Source of the DNA: Mycolicibacterium komossense
Lineage (GTDB): Bacteria > Actinomycetota > Actinomycetes > Mycobacteriales > Mycobacteriaceae
DNA length: 64,000 nucleotides
Direction of reading: 5' to 3'
NCBI RefSeq assembly: GCF_025822605.1
Contig: NZ_JACKTY010000033.1
Span: forward strand, 248,509-312,508
Shown here: positions 42,167 through 51,038 of the stretch, one piece after another
Layout of the letters: each line of letters begins with the position of its first letter
How positions within the stretch are numbered: position 1 is the stretch's first letter
The notes under the pieces: generated by a model
Told to the model about the DNA's origin: nothing
What the model saw: the letters and a program-made list of their open reading frames with translations, nothing else
Databases searched by the model: none
Program-made: the position numbers and the translations under genes

Positions 42167-42269
42167 GGCAGGTGCTTACCCGGCGATCTATGCCGCAACG
42201 AATGTTGGCGTGTCAGCCGGACGTGTTCGGCTGACTGCTCTCGGCCTCGTTTCCTCGGCCGAGCGGCGT

Positions 42270-42464
42270 CTAGCCGCGAACCACCTTGCCGGCCTTGATG
42301 CACGACGTGCAGGCGTTGACGCGCTGCTTGTTACCGCCGGGACGGCTCACCGCGTGCACGACCTGGATGTTCGGGTCCCAGCGACGGTTGGTACGACGAT
42401 GGGAGTGCGACACGGACTTACCGAAGCCTGGGCCTTTCCCGCAGATATCGCATACGGCAGCCAT
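42270..42464 (-). CDS. rpmB: 50S ribosomal protein L28
   Basis: 64 aa. It starts MAAVCDICGKGPGFGKSVSH, followed by SHRRTNRRWDPNIQVV and a second CxxC pair in NACTSCIKAGKV. With four cysteines it is the zinc-binding (C+) type, as for the mycobacterial housekeeping paralogue next to the DAK-type gene. Divergent from the DAK gene; the 195-bp region between them should carry both promoters. Confidence 0.95.
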   Translation of the reverse strand: MAAVCDICGKGPGFGKSVSHSHRRTNRRWDPNIQVVHAVSRPGGNKQRVNACTSCIKAGKVVRG

Positions 42465-42659
42465 TAGTCACCACTCCTCGTTGTAAAAAGCTTTGAGTCG
42501 ATACTGGCGGGCCAACAACCAGCTAAGGGTGACCCGACAACCTGACCAGGATACCGACCGCACCGGAGATCACCAAAATGGTGTGCACAGCCCAGCTGTC
42601 CGAGCATGTCTGTCAGCGGTAATGACTAGGCTGACGCCCGCACAGAGAAGGGGTCAGGG

Positions 42660-44318
42660 ATGTCGGATCGTCGGCTCGACGGGGCCGCTCTGCGGGAATG
42701 GGCGCATACCGCGGTGGGGGATTTGATTGCCTGTACCGACGAGATCAACCGGCTCAACGTGTTTCCCGTGGCCGACGCCGATACCGGCACCAACATGCTT
42801 TTCACCATGCGTTCCGCGCTCGCCGAAGCCGATTCGTCCGCCCCGGCCCCGGCCGATGTCGCGGCGGTGGCCACCGCGCTGTCGCGGGGTGCGTTGCACG
42901 GTGCGCGGGGCAATTCCGGGGTCATCCTGTCGCAGATCCTGCGGGGTGTCGCCGATGTGACTGCGTCCGCGGCGACCGACACGCGAGGTGAGCTAGGCGA
43001 TATCGACGCCCCCCTGATCGGCGCAGCCCTGCGTCACGCCGTCGGGTTGGTGGTGTCGTCGATGGGTGGCGACGTCGTACCCGGCACCATCGTCTCGGTC
43101 CTGCAGGCTGCCGCGACCGCCGCCGAGGACGCCGCCGCCGACGGCGCCGCCCTGGCCACCGCTGTCGCGGCTGCCGCCGACGCGGCCGTCATCGCCCTGG
43201 ACCGGACGCCGCAGCAGTTGGCCGTGCTCGCCGACGCGGGTGTGGTCGACGCGGGCGGCCGCGGACTGGTGGTGCTGCTCGATGCGCTCAGCTCGACGAT
43301 CGCCGGGTATGCCCCCGTTCGGCCGGTCTACGAGGCACAGGCCGGGCACGCGGCCGCGGCGCCGGCGGCCGCGCCCCCACCTCTGCAGTTCGAGGTGATG
43401 TATCAGTTGGCCGGGTGTGGCGCCGAACGCGTCGGTGCACTGCGCGACAAGCTGGAGGGGCTGGGTGACTCGGTTGCGATCGCGGCCGCATGCGCCGACG
43501 GCGGGCACTCGGTGCATGTGCACACCGACGATGCCGGCGCCGCGGTGGAAGCCGGGCTCGGTTTCGGCACCCTGAGCCGCATCCAGATCTCCGCCCTCAA
43601 TGCCGGTGCCTCGGGTGTGGCGCCGGGCAGCTGGGCCAGAGACCGGGCCGTCTTGGCGGTCGTCGACGGCGACGGAGCGGAGAATCTGTTCGCAGGGGAA
43701 GGGGCGGCGGTATTGCGACGGGACGCCGATCCTGACCTCGCGATCAGCGCGCAGCAGCTGGTGCGCGCCCTGGTCGACACCGGCGCCGCGCAGGTAATGG
43801 TGCTGCCCAACGGATACGTCGCTGCCGAGGAATTGGTCGCCGGCTGCACCGCCGCGATCGGGTGGGGGATCGACGTGGTGCCGCTGCCCACCGGTTCGAT
43901 GGTGCAGGGTCTGGCCGCCCTGGCCGTCCACGAAGCGGACCGCCTCGCCGTCGACGACGGGTACACGATGGCCGCGGCTGCGGGCGCGACCCGGTACGGC
44001 TCGGTCCGCGTCGCCACCGAGGACGCACTGACGTGGGTGGGGCCGTGTCGGCGAGGCGACGGGCTCGGAATCGCCGGCGACGAAGTGCTGGTGGTGCGCC
44101 ACGATGTGACGGCGGCCGGTCGCGGGCTGATCGACCTGCTGCTGGGCGTCGGCGGAGAGCTGGTGACCATTCTCATCGGCGAAGAATTGGACGGCGACAA
44201 GGCCGAAGAGGTGGCCGCCCTGCTCGGTGAACATGTGCGCCGGCATCATCTCGGCACCGAGCTGGTCAGCTACCTGACCCGTCATCGTGGTGATGCTCTG
44301 ATCATCGGAGTGGAGTGA
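42660..44318 (+). CDS. DAK2-domain protein, fatty acid kinase-like (FakA family)
   Basis: 552 aa. N-terminal DhaL/DAK2 kinase domain: NRLNVFPVADADTGTNM (Mg/nucleotide Asp cluster), HGARGNSGVILSQILRG, DAGVVDAGGRGLVVLL. The middle and C-terminal parts (VHVHTDDAGAAVEAG, LPNGYVAAEELV, VRHDVTAAG) follow the YloV/FakA layout. FakA phosphorylates fatty acids held by a FakB protein; no fakB is nearby. M. tuberculosis has this split as Rv2974c/Rv2975c, while here it is one intact frame. ATG has GAAGGGG upstream and a TAGGCT -10 box at about 42627. recG begins 1 bp after the stop. Confidence 0.9.
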   Translation: MSDRRLDGAALREWAHTAVGDLIACTDEINRLNVFPVADADTGTNMLFTMRSALAEADSSAPAPADVAAVATALSRGALHGARGNSGVILSQILRGVADVTASAATDTRGELGDIDAPLIGAALRHAVGLVVSSMGGDVVPGTIVSVLQAAATAAEDAAADGAALATAVAAAADAAVIALDRTPQQLAVLADAGVVDAGGRGLVVLLDALSSTIAGYAPVRPVYEAQAGHAAAAPAAAPPPLQFEVMYQLAGCGAERVGALRDKLEGLGDSVAIAAACADGGHSVHVHTDDAGAAVEAGLGFGTLSRIQISALNAGASGVAPGSWARDRAVLAVVDGDGAENLFAGEGAAVLRRDADPDLAISAQQLVRALVDTGAAQVMVLPNGYVAAEELVAGCTAAIGWGIDVVPLPTGSMVQGLAALAVHEADRLAVDDGYTMAAAAGATRYGSVRVATEDALTWVGPCRRGDGLGIAGDEVLVVRHDVTAAGRGLIDLLLGVGGELVTILIGEELDGDKAEEVAALLGEHVRRHHLGTELVSYLTRHRGDALIIGVE

Positions 44319-44319
44319 C

Positions 44320-46557
44320 GTGGCGGAACTCACGGACCGGCTCGACTTCATCATCGGGAAGAAAGCGGCCAAATCGCTGGATGAGGTGTTCGGCATCCGC
44401 CGGGTCGACGATCTGCTGCGGCACTACCCGCGCAAGTACAACAAGGGCTCGTCGGTCCTCGGCGAGGACGACCAACCGCCGGAGGAAGGTGAGCACATCA
44501 CCTTTGTTGACACCATCGCCAAGGCCGACCTGCGCTTCACCAACAAGCAGCCCAGGCGTGAATACCTCGTCATCACCCTCGGTGATCGGCGTCCCAAGGT
44601 CACCGCGACGTTCTTCAACGCCAAGTTCCTCAAACACAGCCTGGTCGAAGGGACGCGGCTGATGCTGTCCGGTGAGGTCGGTTTCTTCAAGGGCGTCATG
44701 CAGCTGACACATCCGGCGTTCCTCGTGCTGGACTCGCCGAAGGGTAAATCCGGTGCCGGCAGCAAGTCTCTGAAGGCGATGGCCGAGGGCTCGACCGGCG
44801 CCGACGGCGAGCTGGACATGTCGGTGTTCGAACGCGACTTCTTCCCGATCTACCCGGCCAGTGCGAAACTGCAGAGCTGGGATATCTACCGCTGTGTGCT
44901 CCAGGTGCTGGCGGTACTGGATCCCGTCGTGGATCCGCTCCCCGAAGATGCTCTGCGCGAACGGAATCTGATCTCCGAGGACCGGGCGCTGCGCGCGGTG
45001 CATCTGGCCGAGAGTGCGGCCGAACGCGAAGTCGCCCTGGACCGTCTGCGGTTCGACGAGGCCGTCGGGCTGCAGTGGGAACTGGTCAGCCGTCGCTACG
45101 GCGAGCTGTCCGAGACCGGCCCCGCGGCCCCGCGACAGGCCGGCGGGTTGCGGTCCGCGCTGGAATCCCAGCTGCCCTTCGAGCTGACCGCGGGGCAGAG
45201 CGAGGTCCTCACGACGATCTCCGACGAGCTGGAATCGACCCGGCCGATGAACCGGATGCTGCAGGGCGAGGTCGGATCCGGGAAGACCGTAGTCGCGCTG
45301 CTGGCGATGCTGCAGATGGTCGACGCGGGCTATCAGTGCGCGATGCTCGCCCCCACCGAGGTGCTCGCCGATCAACACGCCCGCTCGATGCGTGAGGTGC
45401 TTGGACCGTTGGCGACGGCAGGTGAGCTCGGTGCGCCCGACGTCGCGACCCGCCTCACGCTGCTGACGGGTTCGATGTCGGCGGCGCAGAAAAGGGAGGT
45501 GCGCGCGGAGATCGCCTCGGGCGAGGCCGGTATCGTGATCGGCACACACGCCCTGATCCAAGATGCCGTCGAGTTCCGTCGGCTCGGCATGGTCGTGGTC
45601 GATGAGCAGCACAGGTTCGGCGTCGAGCAGCGGGATCAGTTGCGCGCCAAAGCAACCGGAGGCATCACCCCACATCTGCTGGTGCTGACGGCGACGCCGA
45701 TCCCGCGCACCGTCGCGCTGACCGTGTACGGCGACCTGGAAACGTCCACGTTGCGCGAACTGCCGCGCGGACGCCAGCCCATCAGCACCAACGTGATCTT
45801 CGCCAAGCAGAAGCCGACCTGGCTGCAGCGCGCCTGGGCTCGCGTCGTCGAAGAGGTTCGGGCAGGCCGTCAGGCATATGTGGTGGCGCCGCGCATCGAT
45901 GATGACGACAAACCGAAGGTCAACATCGCGTCGAAAGACGGTGCGCCACCGCGTACTGCGCAGGCGGTGGTCGATCTGCACGCGAAGCTACAGGCGGGAC
46001 CGTTGGCGGGGCTGCGGGTCGGCCTGATGCACGGCCGGTTGTCGGCGGAGGAGAAGGACGCTGTGATGGCCGGGTTCCGGGCCGGCGAGATCGATGTGCT
46101 GGTGTCCACGACGGTCATCGAGGTGGGTGTCGACGTGCCCAACGCCACCGTGATGGTCATCATCGACGCCGACTGGTTCGGGATCAGCCAGTTGCATCAG
46201 CTGCGTGGGCGGATCGGCCGCGGCAGCCATCCCAGCCTGTGCCTGCTGGTGACCGACCTACCCGAAGGGTCCAAGGCGGGGACGCGATTGCAGGCGGTCG
46301 CCTCGACGCTGGACGGATTCGAGCTCGCCGATCTCGATCTGATGGAGCGAAGTGAGGGAGATGTGCTGGGCCGCAACCAGTCCGGGCGTGCCATCGCACT
46401 GAAGCTGTTGTCGCTCAACCAACACCGCGAGATCATCGAGGACGCGCGGCAGTTCTGTGAGCAGAGCTACCGGCGCGACCCGTCTGATCGCGGGCTGGAG
46501 CTGCTGGCCAGTCACTTCACCGACACCGAGCAGATCGAGTATCTGGACAAGTCGTGA
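44320..46557 (+). CDS. recG: ATP-dependent DNA helicase RecG
   Basis: 745 aa. Branch migration and replication-fork regression. Wedge/OB domain (residues about 50-160) then the SF2 helicase: GEVGSGKTVVALLA (Walker A), MLAPTEVLADQH, VVDEQHRFGVEQR (DEQH box), LTATPIPRT, and the motif VI region QLRGRIGRG. GTG 44320 follows the DAK stop by 1 bp. The HNH gene start overlaps the stop as GTGA. A typical RecG. Confidence 0.96.
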   Translation: MAELTDRLDFIIGKKAAKSLDEVFGIRRVDDLLRHYPRKYNKGSSVLGEDDQPPEEGEHITFVDTIAKADLRFTNKQPRREYLVITLGDRRPKVTATFFNAKFLKHSLVEGTRLMLSGEVGFFKGVMQLTHPAFLVLDSPKGKSGAGSKSLKAMAEGSTGADGELDMSVFERDFFPIYPASAKLQSWDIYRCVLQVLAVLDPVVDPLPEDALRERNLISEDRALRAVHLAESAAEREVALDRLRFDEAVGLQWELVSRRYGELSETGPAAPRQAGGLRSALESQLPFELTAGQSEVLTTISDELESTRPMNRMLQGEVGSGKTVVALLAMLQMVDAGYQCAMLAPTEVLADQHARSMREVLGPLATAGELGAPDVATRLTLLTGSMSAAQKREVRAEIASGEAGIVIGTHALIQDAVEFRRLGMVVVDEQHRFGVEQRDQLRAKATGGITPHLLVLTATPIPRTVALTVYGDLETSTLRELPRGRQPISTNVIFAKQKPTWLQRAWARVVEEVRAGRQAYVVAPRIDDDDKPKVNIASKDGAPPRTAQAVVDLHAKLQAGPLAGLRVGLMHGRLSAEEKDAVMAGFRAGEIDVLVSTTVIEVGVDVPNATVMVIIDADWFGISQLHQLRGRIGRGSHPSLCLLVTDLPEGSKAGTRLQAVASTLDGFELADLDLMERSEGDVLGRNQSGRAIALKLLSLNQHREIIEDARQFCEQSYRRDPSDRGLELLASHFTDTEQIEYLDKS

Positions 46558-47264
46558 AGCGCACAACCGTGGCCTGGTTGGCGGTTGCCGCCGTGCTGTC
46601 GTTGATCGTCGCCTACCAGGTCGTCGACGCGGCGGGGGAGCGGGCCGACTGGTACATCGCGCAGGCCGATGCACCCGTCGTTGCTCCCGGTGCCGACGTC
46701 ATGGCGGGAATCGAACTGATACCGGCCAGGATTCGCAGCTACGACTACCGCCGGGCCGCTTTCGGTGAGGCATGGGACGACAACAACGATGCGCCGGGTG
46801 GCCATAACGGCTGCGATACCCGCAACGACATCCTCAATCGCGATCTGGTGGACAAGGTGTTCGTGGCCATCAAACGCTGCCCGGATGCCGTGGCCAGCGG
46901 CACGTTGCACGACCCGTATACCAACGCCACGGTCGCCTTCGTGCGCGGTAATCAAGTCGGCGCCTCGGTGCAGATCGACCACATCGTCCCACTGGCGTTG
47001 GCCTGGGATCTGGGCGCACGCGACTGGACCGATGCGATGCGGCTCCGATTCGCCAATGACCCGGCCAATCTTCTTGCGGTGCAGGGCCAGGCCAACCAGG
47101 ACAAATCCGACGGGGAACCCGCGGTCTGGATGCCGCCGAATCACGCCTTCTGGTGCCAGTATTCGGTGCAGTTCATCGCAGTACTGCGGGGGTATGCGCT
47201 GTCGGTGGACGAGGCATCCGCGGGAACCCTGCGCGAGGCCGCCGCGACCTGCCCGACTGGCTGA
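46554..47264 (+). CDS. Exported HNH-type nuclease-like protein (DUF1524/GmrSD C-terminal fold)
   Basis: 236 aa. N-terminal signal or anchor segment TVAWLAVAAVLSLIVAYQVV. The core SYDYRRAAFGEAWDD, NGCDTRNDILNRDL, and the nuclease His in QIDHIVPLALAWDLGA with NDPANLLAVQGQANQDKSD forms a His-Me finger (HNH) site. Four cysteines suit an oxidising exterior. Equivalent to Rv2972c after recG. Proteins of this kind may degrade external DNA; the role is unproven. It overlaps recG by 4 nt. Confidence 0.85.
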   Translation: MKRTTVAWLAVAAVLSLIVAYQVVDAAGERADWYIAQADAPVVAPGADVMAGIELIPARIRSYDYRRAAFGEAWDDNNDAPGGHNGCDTRNDILNRDLVDKVFVAIKRCPDAVASGTLHDPYTNATVAFVRGNQVGASVQIDHIVPLALAWDLGARDWTDAMRLRFANDPANLLAVQGQANQDKSDGEPAVWMPPNHAFWCQYSVQFIAVLRGYALSVDEASAGTLREAAATCPTG

Positions 47265-47273
47265 GCTGCGAGG

Positions 47274-48410
47274 CTAGTCACGAACCGAGAAGCGTTCGAC
47301 GCCAGGATATTTCTCACCCAAAGATGTGACGGCGAACCCGATGGCGGCGTAGAACTCCACGCCATCTCGGTCCGTCTCGGCGACGATCGGCAGGCCGCTG
47401 GGCACCGCGCGGCGCAGCGCACCGAGGAGCGCAACCCCGACCCCGGTTCGTCGCCGGTCTGCGGCCGTCGCGATGTGCAACACGGTGACCGCGGCATCAC
47501 TCACGGCGTAGCCGAGGACCCCGACCAGATCGCCATCGAGATGCGCTCCCAGAAGCGCTGTCGCCGAATCGTTTCGGTATCGCTGAATTGCCGAGGCGGG
47601 GTCACTGGCGGCACAGTGGAGTAGTTCGGATAAGCCCGCCTCGTCGATGGTGGCGGTTCTGATCTCGACCGGGGCGGACTGTTTCGCCGTGCGGCGGTAG
47701 CCACTGAACAACGGACCCCCCGACTCGTCGAGGATGTGGCGGACCGCCTGCTGCATCAGTGTGCTGTCGTCGGTGGCGGCTGCCCGTAAACCGTGGACGA
47801 GCCTCGCGGCCTGGTCGGTGCCGCGCTCCCGGTCGAGTGCTTCGAGTTCCCGCAGGAGCCATTTCCCGCTGCCACTCCAGTGCCGGTGAGTGCTCAAGAG
47901 CAGATCCCCGGCTTCCCGCAGCAGTGCGGCGGCGACGGTCAGGGCCTCGTCGACGGTGACCGCACTGTCGAGGTCCGTCAGAAGATCGTTGACCGCGTAT
48001 CGTCGGGCGGCCATGTGGTCGGGCGGCTCTGGCGGCGGCCCGAGTTGGTCAATCCGGTGCAGAGCCTCCCGCAGGCGTTGGCCTGATCCGTCGTGGTCGA
48101 GCAGCACGATCGCAGTACCCACCAGGCGCATCGTGGTCGGCCTGCGCCGTCGACGATCCTGCGCGCAAAACTCCAGCAGCGAATCCTCCGTCTGGACAAA
48201 CATCTCGACCGGCCAGCCCTCGACTATCTCCGACGACCGGTAGGGCGCCGGCAGGCCGTCGAGCAGTACCGTGATATCGAGATCCGAGGTCGCCGTGGCA
48301 TTTCCAGCCGCGACGCTGCCGCCCAACCATGCTGCCCGGGCCTGCGGGAAACGCCGCGTTACCAACTGAAGCGAGACCGATACCCCGTCGGGTCGCACCC
48401 GGGCCGTCAT
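47274..48410 (-). CDS. Nucleotidyltransferase-GNAT fusion protein
   Basis: 378 aa. N-terminal Pol-beta-like nucleotidyltransferase site: WLGGSVAAGNATATSDLDIT with GS and DxD (Asp43, Asp45). The middle is helical (residues about 130-230). From about residue 248 a GNAT domain follows: VEIRTATIDEAGLSELLHCA, TVLHIATAADRRRTGVGVALLG and a C-terminal FYAAIGF. Nucleotidyltransferase plus acetyltransferase in one chain recalls bifunctional aminoglycoside-modifying enzymes, but neither half looks like a known resistance enzyme to me. It starts 2 bp after the prolyl aminopeptidase remnant, same strand. Confidence 0.72.
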   Translation of the reverse strand: MTARVRPDGVSVSLQLVTRRFPQARAAWLGGSVAAGNATATSDLDITVLLDGLPAPYRSSEIVEGWPVEMFVQTEDSLLEFCAQDRRRRRPTTMRLVGTAIVLLDHDGSGQRLREALHRIDQLGPPPEPPDHMAARRYAVNDLLTDLDSAVTVDEALTVAAALLREAGDLLLSTHRHWSGSGKWLLRELEALDRERGTDQAARLVHGLRAAATDDSTLMQQAVRHILDESGGPLFSGYRRTAKQSAPVEIRTATIDEAGLSELLHCAASDPASAIQRYRNDSATALLGAHLDGDLVGVLGYAVSDAAVTVLHIATAADRRRTGVGVALLGALRRAVPSGLPIVAETDRDGVEFYAAIGFAVTSLGEKYPGVERFSVRD

Positions 48411-48412
48411 CG

Positions 48413-48868
48413 CTAGCGATATTCCGCGAAGCGGTCGAGGGCTTCGACGGCGTGTTCACCCATCTGCCCGCCAGCGGTGTGCCCGGCGCCGGGCACGATA
48501 TGCAGCTCGGCCGCGGGCCATTCTTGAGCCAGCTCCCACGCGATATCCGGCGGACAACTGAGATCGAGTCGCCCGTGAATCAACGACGCTGTGGTGTTCG
48601 TCGTCAGATCCACCGCGGCGTCACCGGCATGCGGTGTGCTGCGTCCGCAACCTCGCTGATCGAAGAGCACAAGTCGATACTTGTCGGGATCGAACGGCCG
48701 CCGCATGGCGGGCACACAGCCCGAGCCGGGGCCGCCGTGTACTGCCAGCGCCGGTAGACCGGTGAGATTTCCGCAGGCCTCCCAGTAGACGCGGTTGCCG
48801 TCGCCGACGTCGAGCATGCCCGACTCGTATGGCTCGATCGGAGGGTAAAGACGTCGATGTTCCCCCAC
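48413..48868 (-). pseudogene. Proline iminopeptidase with in-frame internal deletion (catalytic Ser lost)
   Basis: 151 aa against about 315 for intact enzymes. The N-terminal part is canonical: YPPIEPYESGMLDVGDGN, LAVHGGPGSGCVPAMRR, LFDQRGCGRSTPHAGD and TTNTT. It then jumps to LIHGRLDLSCPPDIAWELA and IVPGAGHTAGG, the C-terminal end with catalytic Asp and His. The segment of some 160 residues that carries the nucleophile (GGSWGS in relatives) is gone. The frame is kept, but the product cannot be an active peptidase. GTG start at 48868, 11 bp downstream of the P-loop gene. Confidence 0.8.
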
Positions 48869-48879
48869 GCCTGATCACG

Positions 48880-49347
48880 TTACGGATGAGCCGACACGTG
48901 CGCGAGCACAATATCGGCGACCCGTTCGACAGGCACGGTGGTGACCACTTCCACGGTGGCAGCCGCCCTCAACAACGGTTCGACCGTCTCCACATGGCCG
49001 AGCGTCTCTGCGAGTTCTGCCGGGTCCTGGCCGTAGGGATTGGTGCGCCGCGTCGTGAGTCGTTCGGTGAGCACGTCGGCAGGAGCACTCAGCAGCACGA
49101 TGTGTGCGAATCGCGAATAGAACACTGTCTGATTGCGGGTGGTGCCCGAGACGAACAGCAGACCCTCGCGGTGCGCCGACAGCAGTGCGTCTATTCGATC
49201 TGCCCGCCACAGGCTTTCGCCGTCGACGGTCTGGTGGTAGTCGCCGTAATCGGTGTCGACAGTGTGGTGTCCGCGGGCGGCGAGCTCGCCCAGTAGCGAC
49301 GACTTGCCCACCCCGGACATGCCGGTGATCAACACGCATGTGCCCAC
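48880..49347 (-). CDS. Small P-loop NTPase/kinase-like protein
   Basis: 155 aa. Walker A is at the N-terminus (LITGMSGVGKSSLLGELAARG). VDTDYGDYH resembles the acidic acceptor-site strand, GLLFVSGTTRNQ and HIVLLSAPADVLTERL fit the shikimate-/adenylylsulfate-kinase-like fold common in actinobacteria. Substrate unknown. GTG 49347 (VGTCVLITG) is preferred; the frame runs to 49434 without similarity. Upstream in the same direction of the peptidase remnant and the nucleotidyltransferase-GNAT gene. Confidence 0.78.
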   Translation of the reverse strand: MGTCVLITGMSGVGKSSLLGELAARGHHTVDTDYGDYHQTVDGESLWRADRIDALLSAHREGLLFVSGTTRNQTVFYSRFAHIVLLSAPADVLTERLTTRRTNPYGQDPAELAETLGHVETVEPLLRAAATVEVVTTVPVERVADIVLAHVSAHP

Positions 49348-49408
49348 CGCCGAACGGTAGCGGAAAACCGGTTGCCGCCTGCGGCCGGCGCATGGTGGCA
49401 TGGAGTGA

Positions 49409-49800
49409 ATGGATGTGGTGTTCAGACGACTCAACGAGCGGCAGTACGGGATCGGGCTGATCCGTGACGGCAGACGCGACGTCGGCGGCGATGTCGCGGT
49501 TCGGGTGGCGCCCGGCGATGCCCGCGTGCCACACGATCTCGTGCATTTCGTCGTCGAGGAGCAAGCGCAGTTGACACTTGCGGTCTTCGGTCAATGTGCG
49601 GCCGGTGGCGAGGTTGGTGGGTTCTTCCGCGCAGCGGTCGGCAAACAGGGGAGCGCGCAGCGGGCGCGGCGCTCGCGCCGCTTGGCGGTGCGGGCAGGGC
49701 GGAAGTGGGGCGCTCGGAACAACTGCCCGGGTTGGCGCGCAGCGGATCCATCGCCGCCGACCTGATCGTCGGGAACCAGCGCTTCGGTCTAGTGGAAAAG
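49409..49800 (+). pseudogene. Conserved actinobacterial hypothetical, frameshifted
   Basis: From ATG 49409 the protein reads MDVVFRRLNERQYGIG ... PHDLVHFVVEEQAQLTLAVFG and ends up in an Arg-rich run. The VHFVVEEQ phrase is one that I know from uncharacterised actinobacterial proteins. Near 49690-49705 (a G-rich stretch) the sensible continuation moves to another frame (GRAEVGRSEQLPGLARSGSI). This suggests a one-base loss or gain, after which the first frame stops at 49765. A sequencing error is possible, but the surroundings are also decayed. Confidence 0.55.
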
Positions 49801-50023
49801 CCGAGGGTTGGACCAGTGTCCCGCCACCGAACCCCGCCTTCGATCCAGAACTGTTTGACCATCGCCGCAGGTGCGCTCGTGCTGCGCATCCTGGCTCGGC
49901 GACCGACGCTCATCGGTGCACCCGTCTGGCGAGACACCCCTGCGATCCGAGGCGCGCAGGTGATAGGCATGGCCTTCACCGGATAGTGGTGGTACCGCCC
50001 AGACATCGCAGTACCGAGGCGGC
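49801..50023. other. Unassigned spacer upstream of the AKR 3' end
   Basis: Open frames occur on both strands here (for instance one to 49986 on + and one to 50006 on -), but none of their translations resembles a family I know and none has a ribosome-binding site. Probably gene remains. Confidence 0.4.
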
Positions 50024-50872
50024 TTAGCCGTTGAAGGTGTCCGGGTCCTCGCGGAAGCGGGTTCCGTCATCGAGACCGTTGAGGGCGTCCATATCCTCGG
50101 TGCGCAACTCGAAATCGAAGACGTCGAAATTCTCGGCGATCCGTTCGGCCGACTTCGACCGCGGGATGACGACGTTGCCGAGCTGCAAGCTCCAGCGGAT
50201 CAGCACCTGGGCGGCGGTCTTGCCGTACGACCCGGCGATCGATTGCACTGTGGCGTTTTCCAGCACCGCGCCGACACCCAGCGGGCTGTAGGCCTCGGTC
50301 ACGACGTTCTGCTCGGTGTTGTACGCCCGCACCTGAGCCTGGTTCAACAGCGGATGCAACTCGACCTGGTTGACCGCCGGTAACGAGAACGCCAGCTCGA
50401 TCAGCGTCTGGAGATGCTCGGGATGGAAGTTGCAGACACCGATCGAACGGGCCAGGCCGTCTTCGCGGGATCGCATCATCCCGCCGAAGCTGTCGATATA
50501 CATGTTCTTCCCTGGCGCGGGCCAATGGATGAGGTACAGGTCGACGTACTCCATGCCGAGCCGGTCCAGGCTGGCCTTGAGAGCGTCCTGCGATTGCCCG
50601 AAACCCTGATTGGGTGTGTCGAGCTTGGTGGTGACGAACACCTCGGCGCGAGGGATGCCCGAGGCGGCGATCGCCCTGCCCACCGCAGCCTCGTTGCCAT
50701 AGGCGGCCGCGGTGTCGATCAGTCGGTAGCCGATCTCCAACGCGGTCGACACCGCGTGTTCCGTCTCCGCATCCGAGAGTTCGCCGACGCCGAGGCCGAG
50801 AACCGGCATCGTGTTGTCGTCATTGAGCCCGATTGATGGAACGGTCGCTCCCGACTGGCCGATCGACGTCAT
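50024..50872 (-). CDS. Aldo/keto reductase (AKR5-like)
   Basis: 282 aa NADPH-dependent (beta/alpha)8 reductase. Catalytic tetrad pieces: GYRLIDTAAAYGNEAAVG (Asp, Tyr), VFVTTKLD (Lys) and LYLIHWPAP (His). Cofactor end: VIPRSKSAERIAENFDVFDF. It matches Rv2971 and its M. smegmatis homologues, which reduce small carbonyls such as methylglyoxal. Divergent from lipN; the 166-bp gap contains a TTGTGCACAA palindrome at 50930-50939. Confidence 0.93.
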   Translation of the reverse strand: MTSIGQSGATVPSIGLNDDNTMPVLGLGVGELSDAETEHAVSTALEIGYRLIDTAAAYGNEAAVGRAIAASGIPRAEVFVTTKLDTPNQGFGQSQDALKASLDRLGMEYVDLYLIHWPAPGKNMYIDSFGGMMRSREDGLARSIGVCNFHPEHLQTLIELAFSLPAVNQVELHPLLNQAQVRAYNTEQNVVTEAYSPLGVGAVLENATVQSIAGSYGKTAAQVLIRWSLQLGNVVIPRSKSAERIAENFDVFDFELRTEDMDALNGLDDGTRFREDPDTFNG

Positions 50873-51038
50873 CTCACCTCACTGCGCTTGAAGGTTCGTG
50901 GATCGGGCCTGCATCGAATTACGCACGAATTGTGCACAACAGAATGGGGTCGCCGACTTCGGGAACACGATATTACCGAGTCGATATGCAACCTAATCAG
51001 CCACAGCGCACGGCTGGGAATTACCGTCATGCACCGTG

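Noticed and set aside
42993..44396. Long minus-strand frame across the DAK2 gene
   Set aside because: Shadow of a GC-rich coding sequence; it also crosses into recG and has no similarity.
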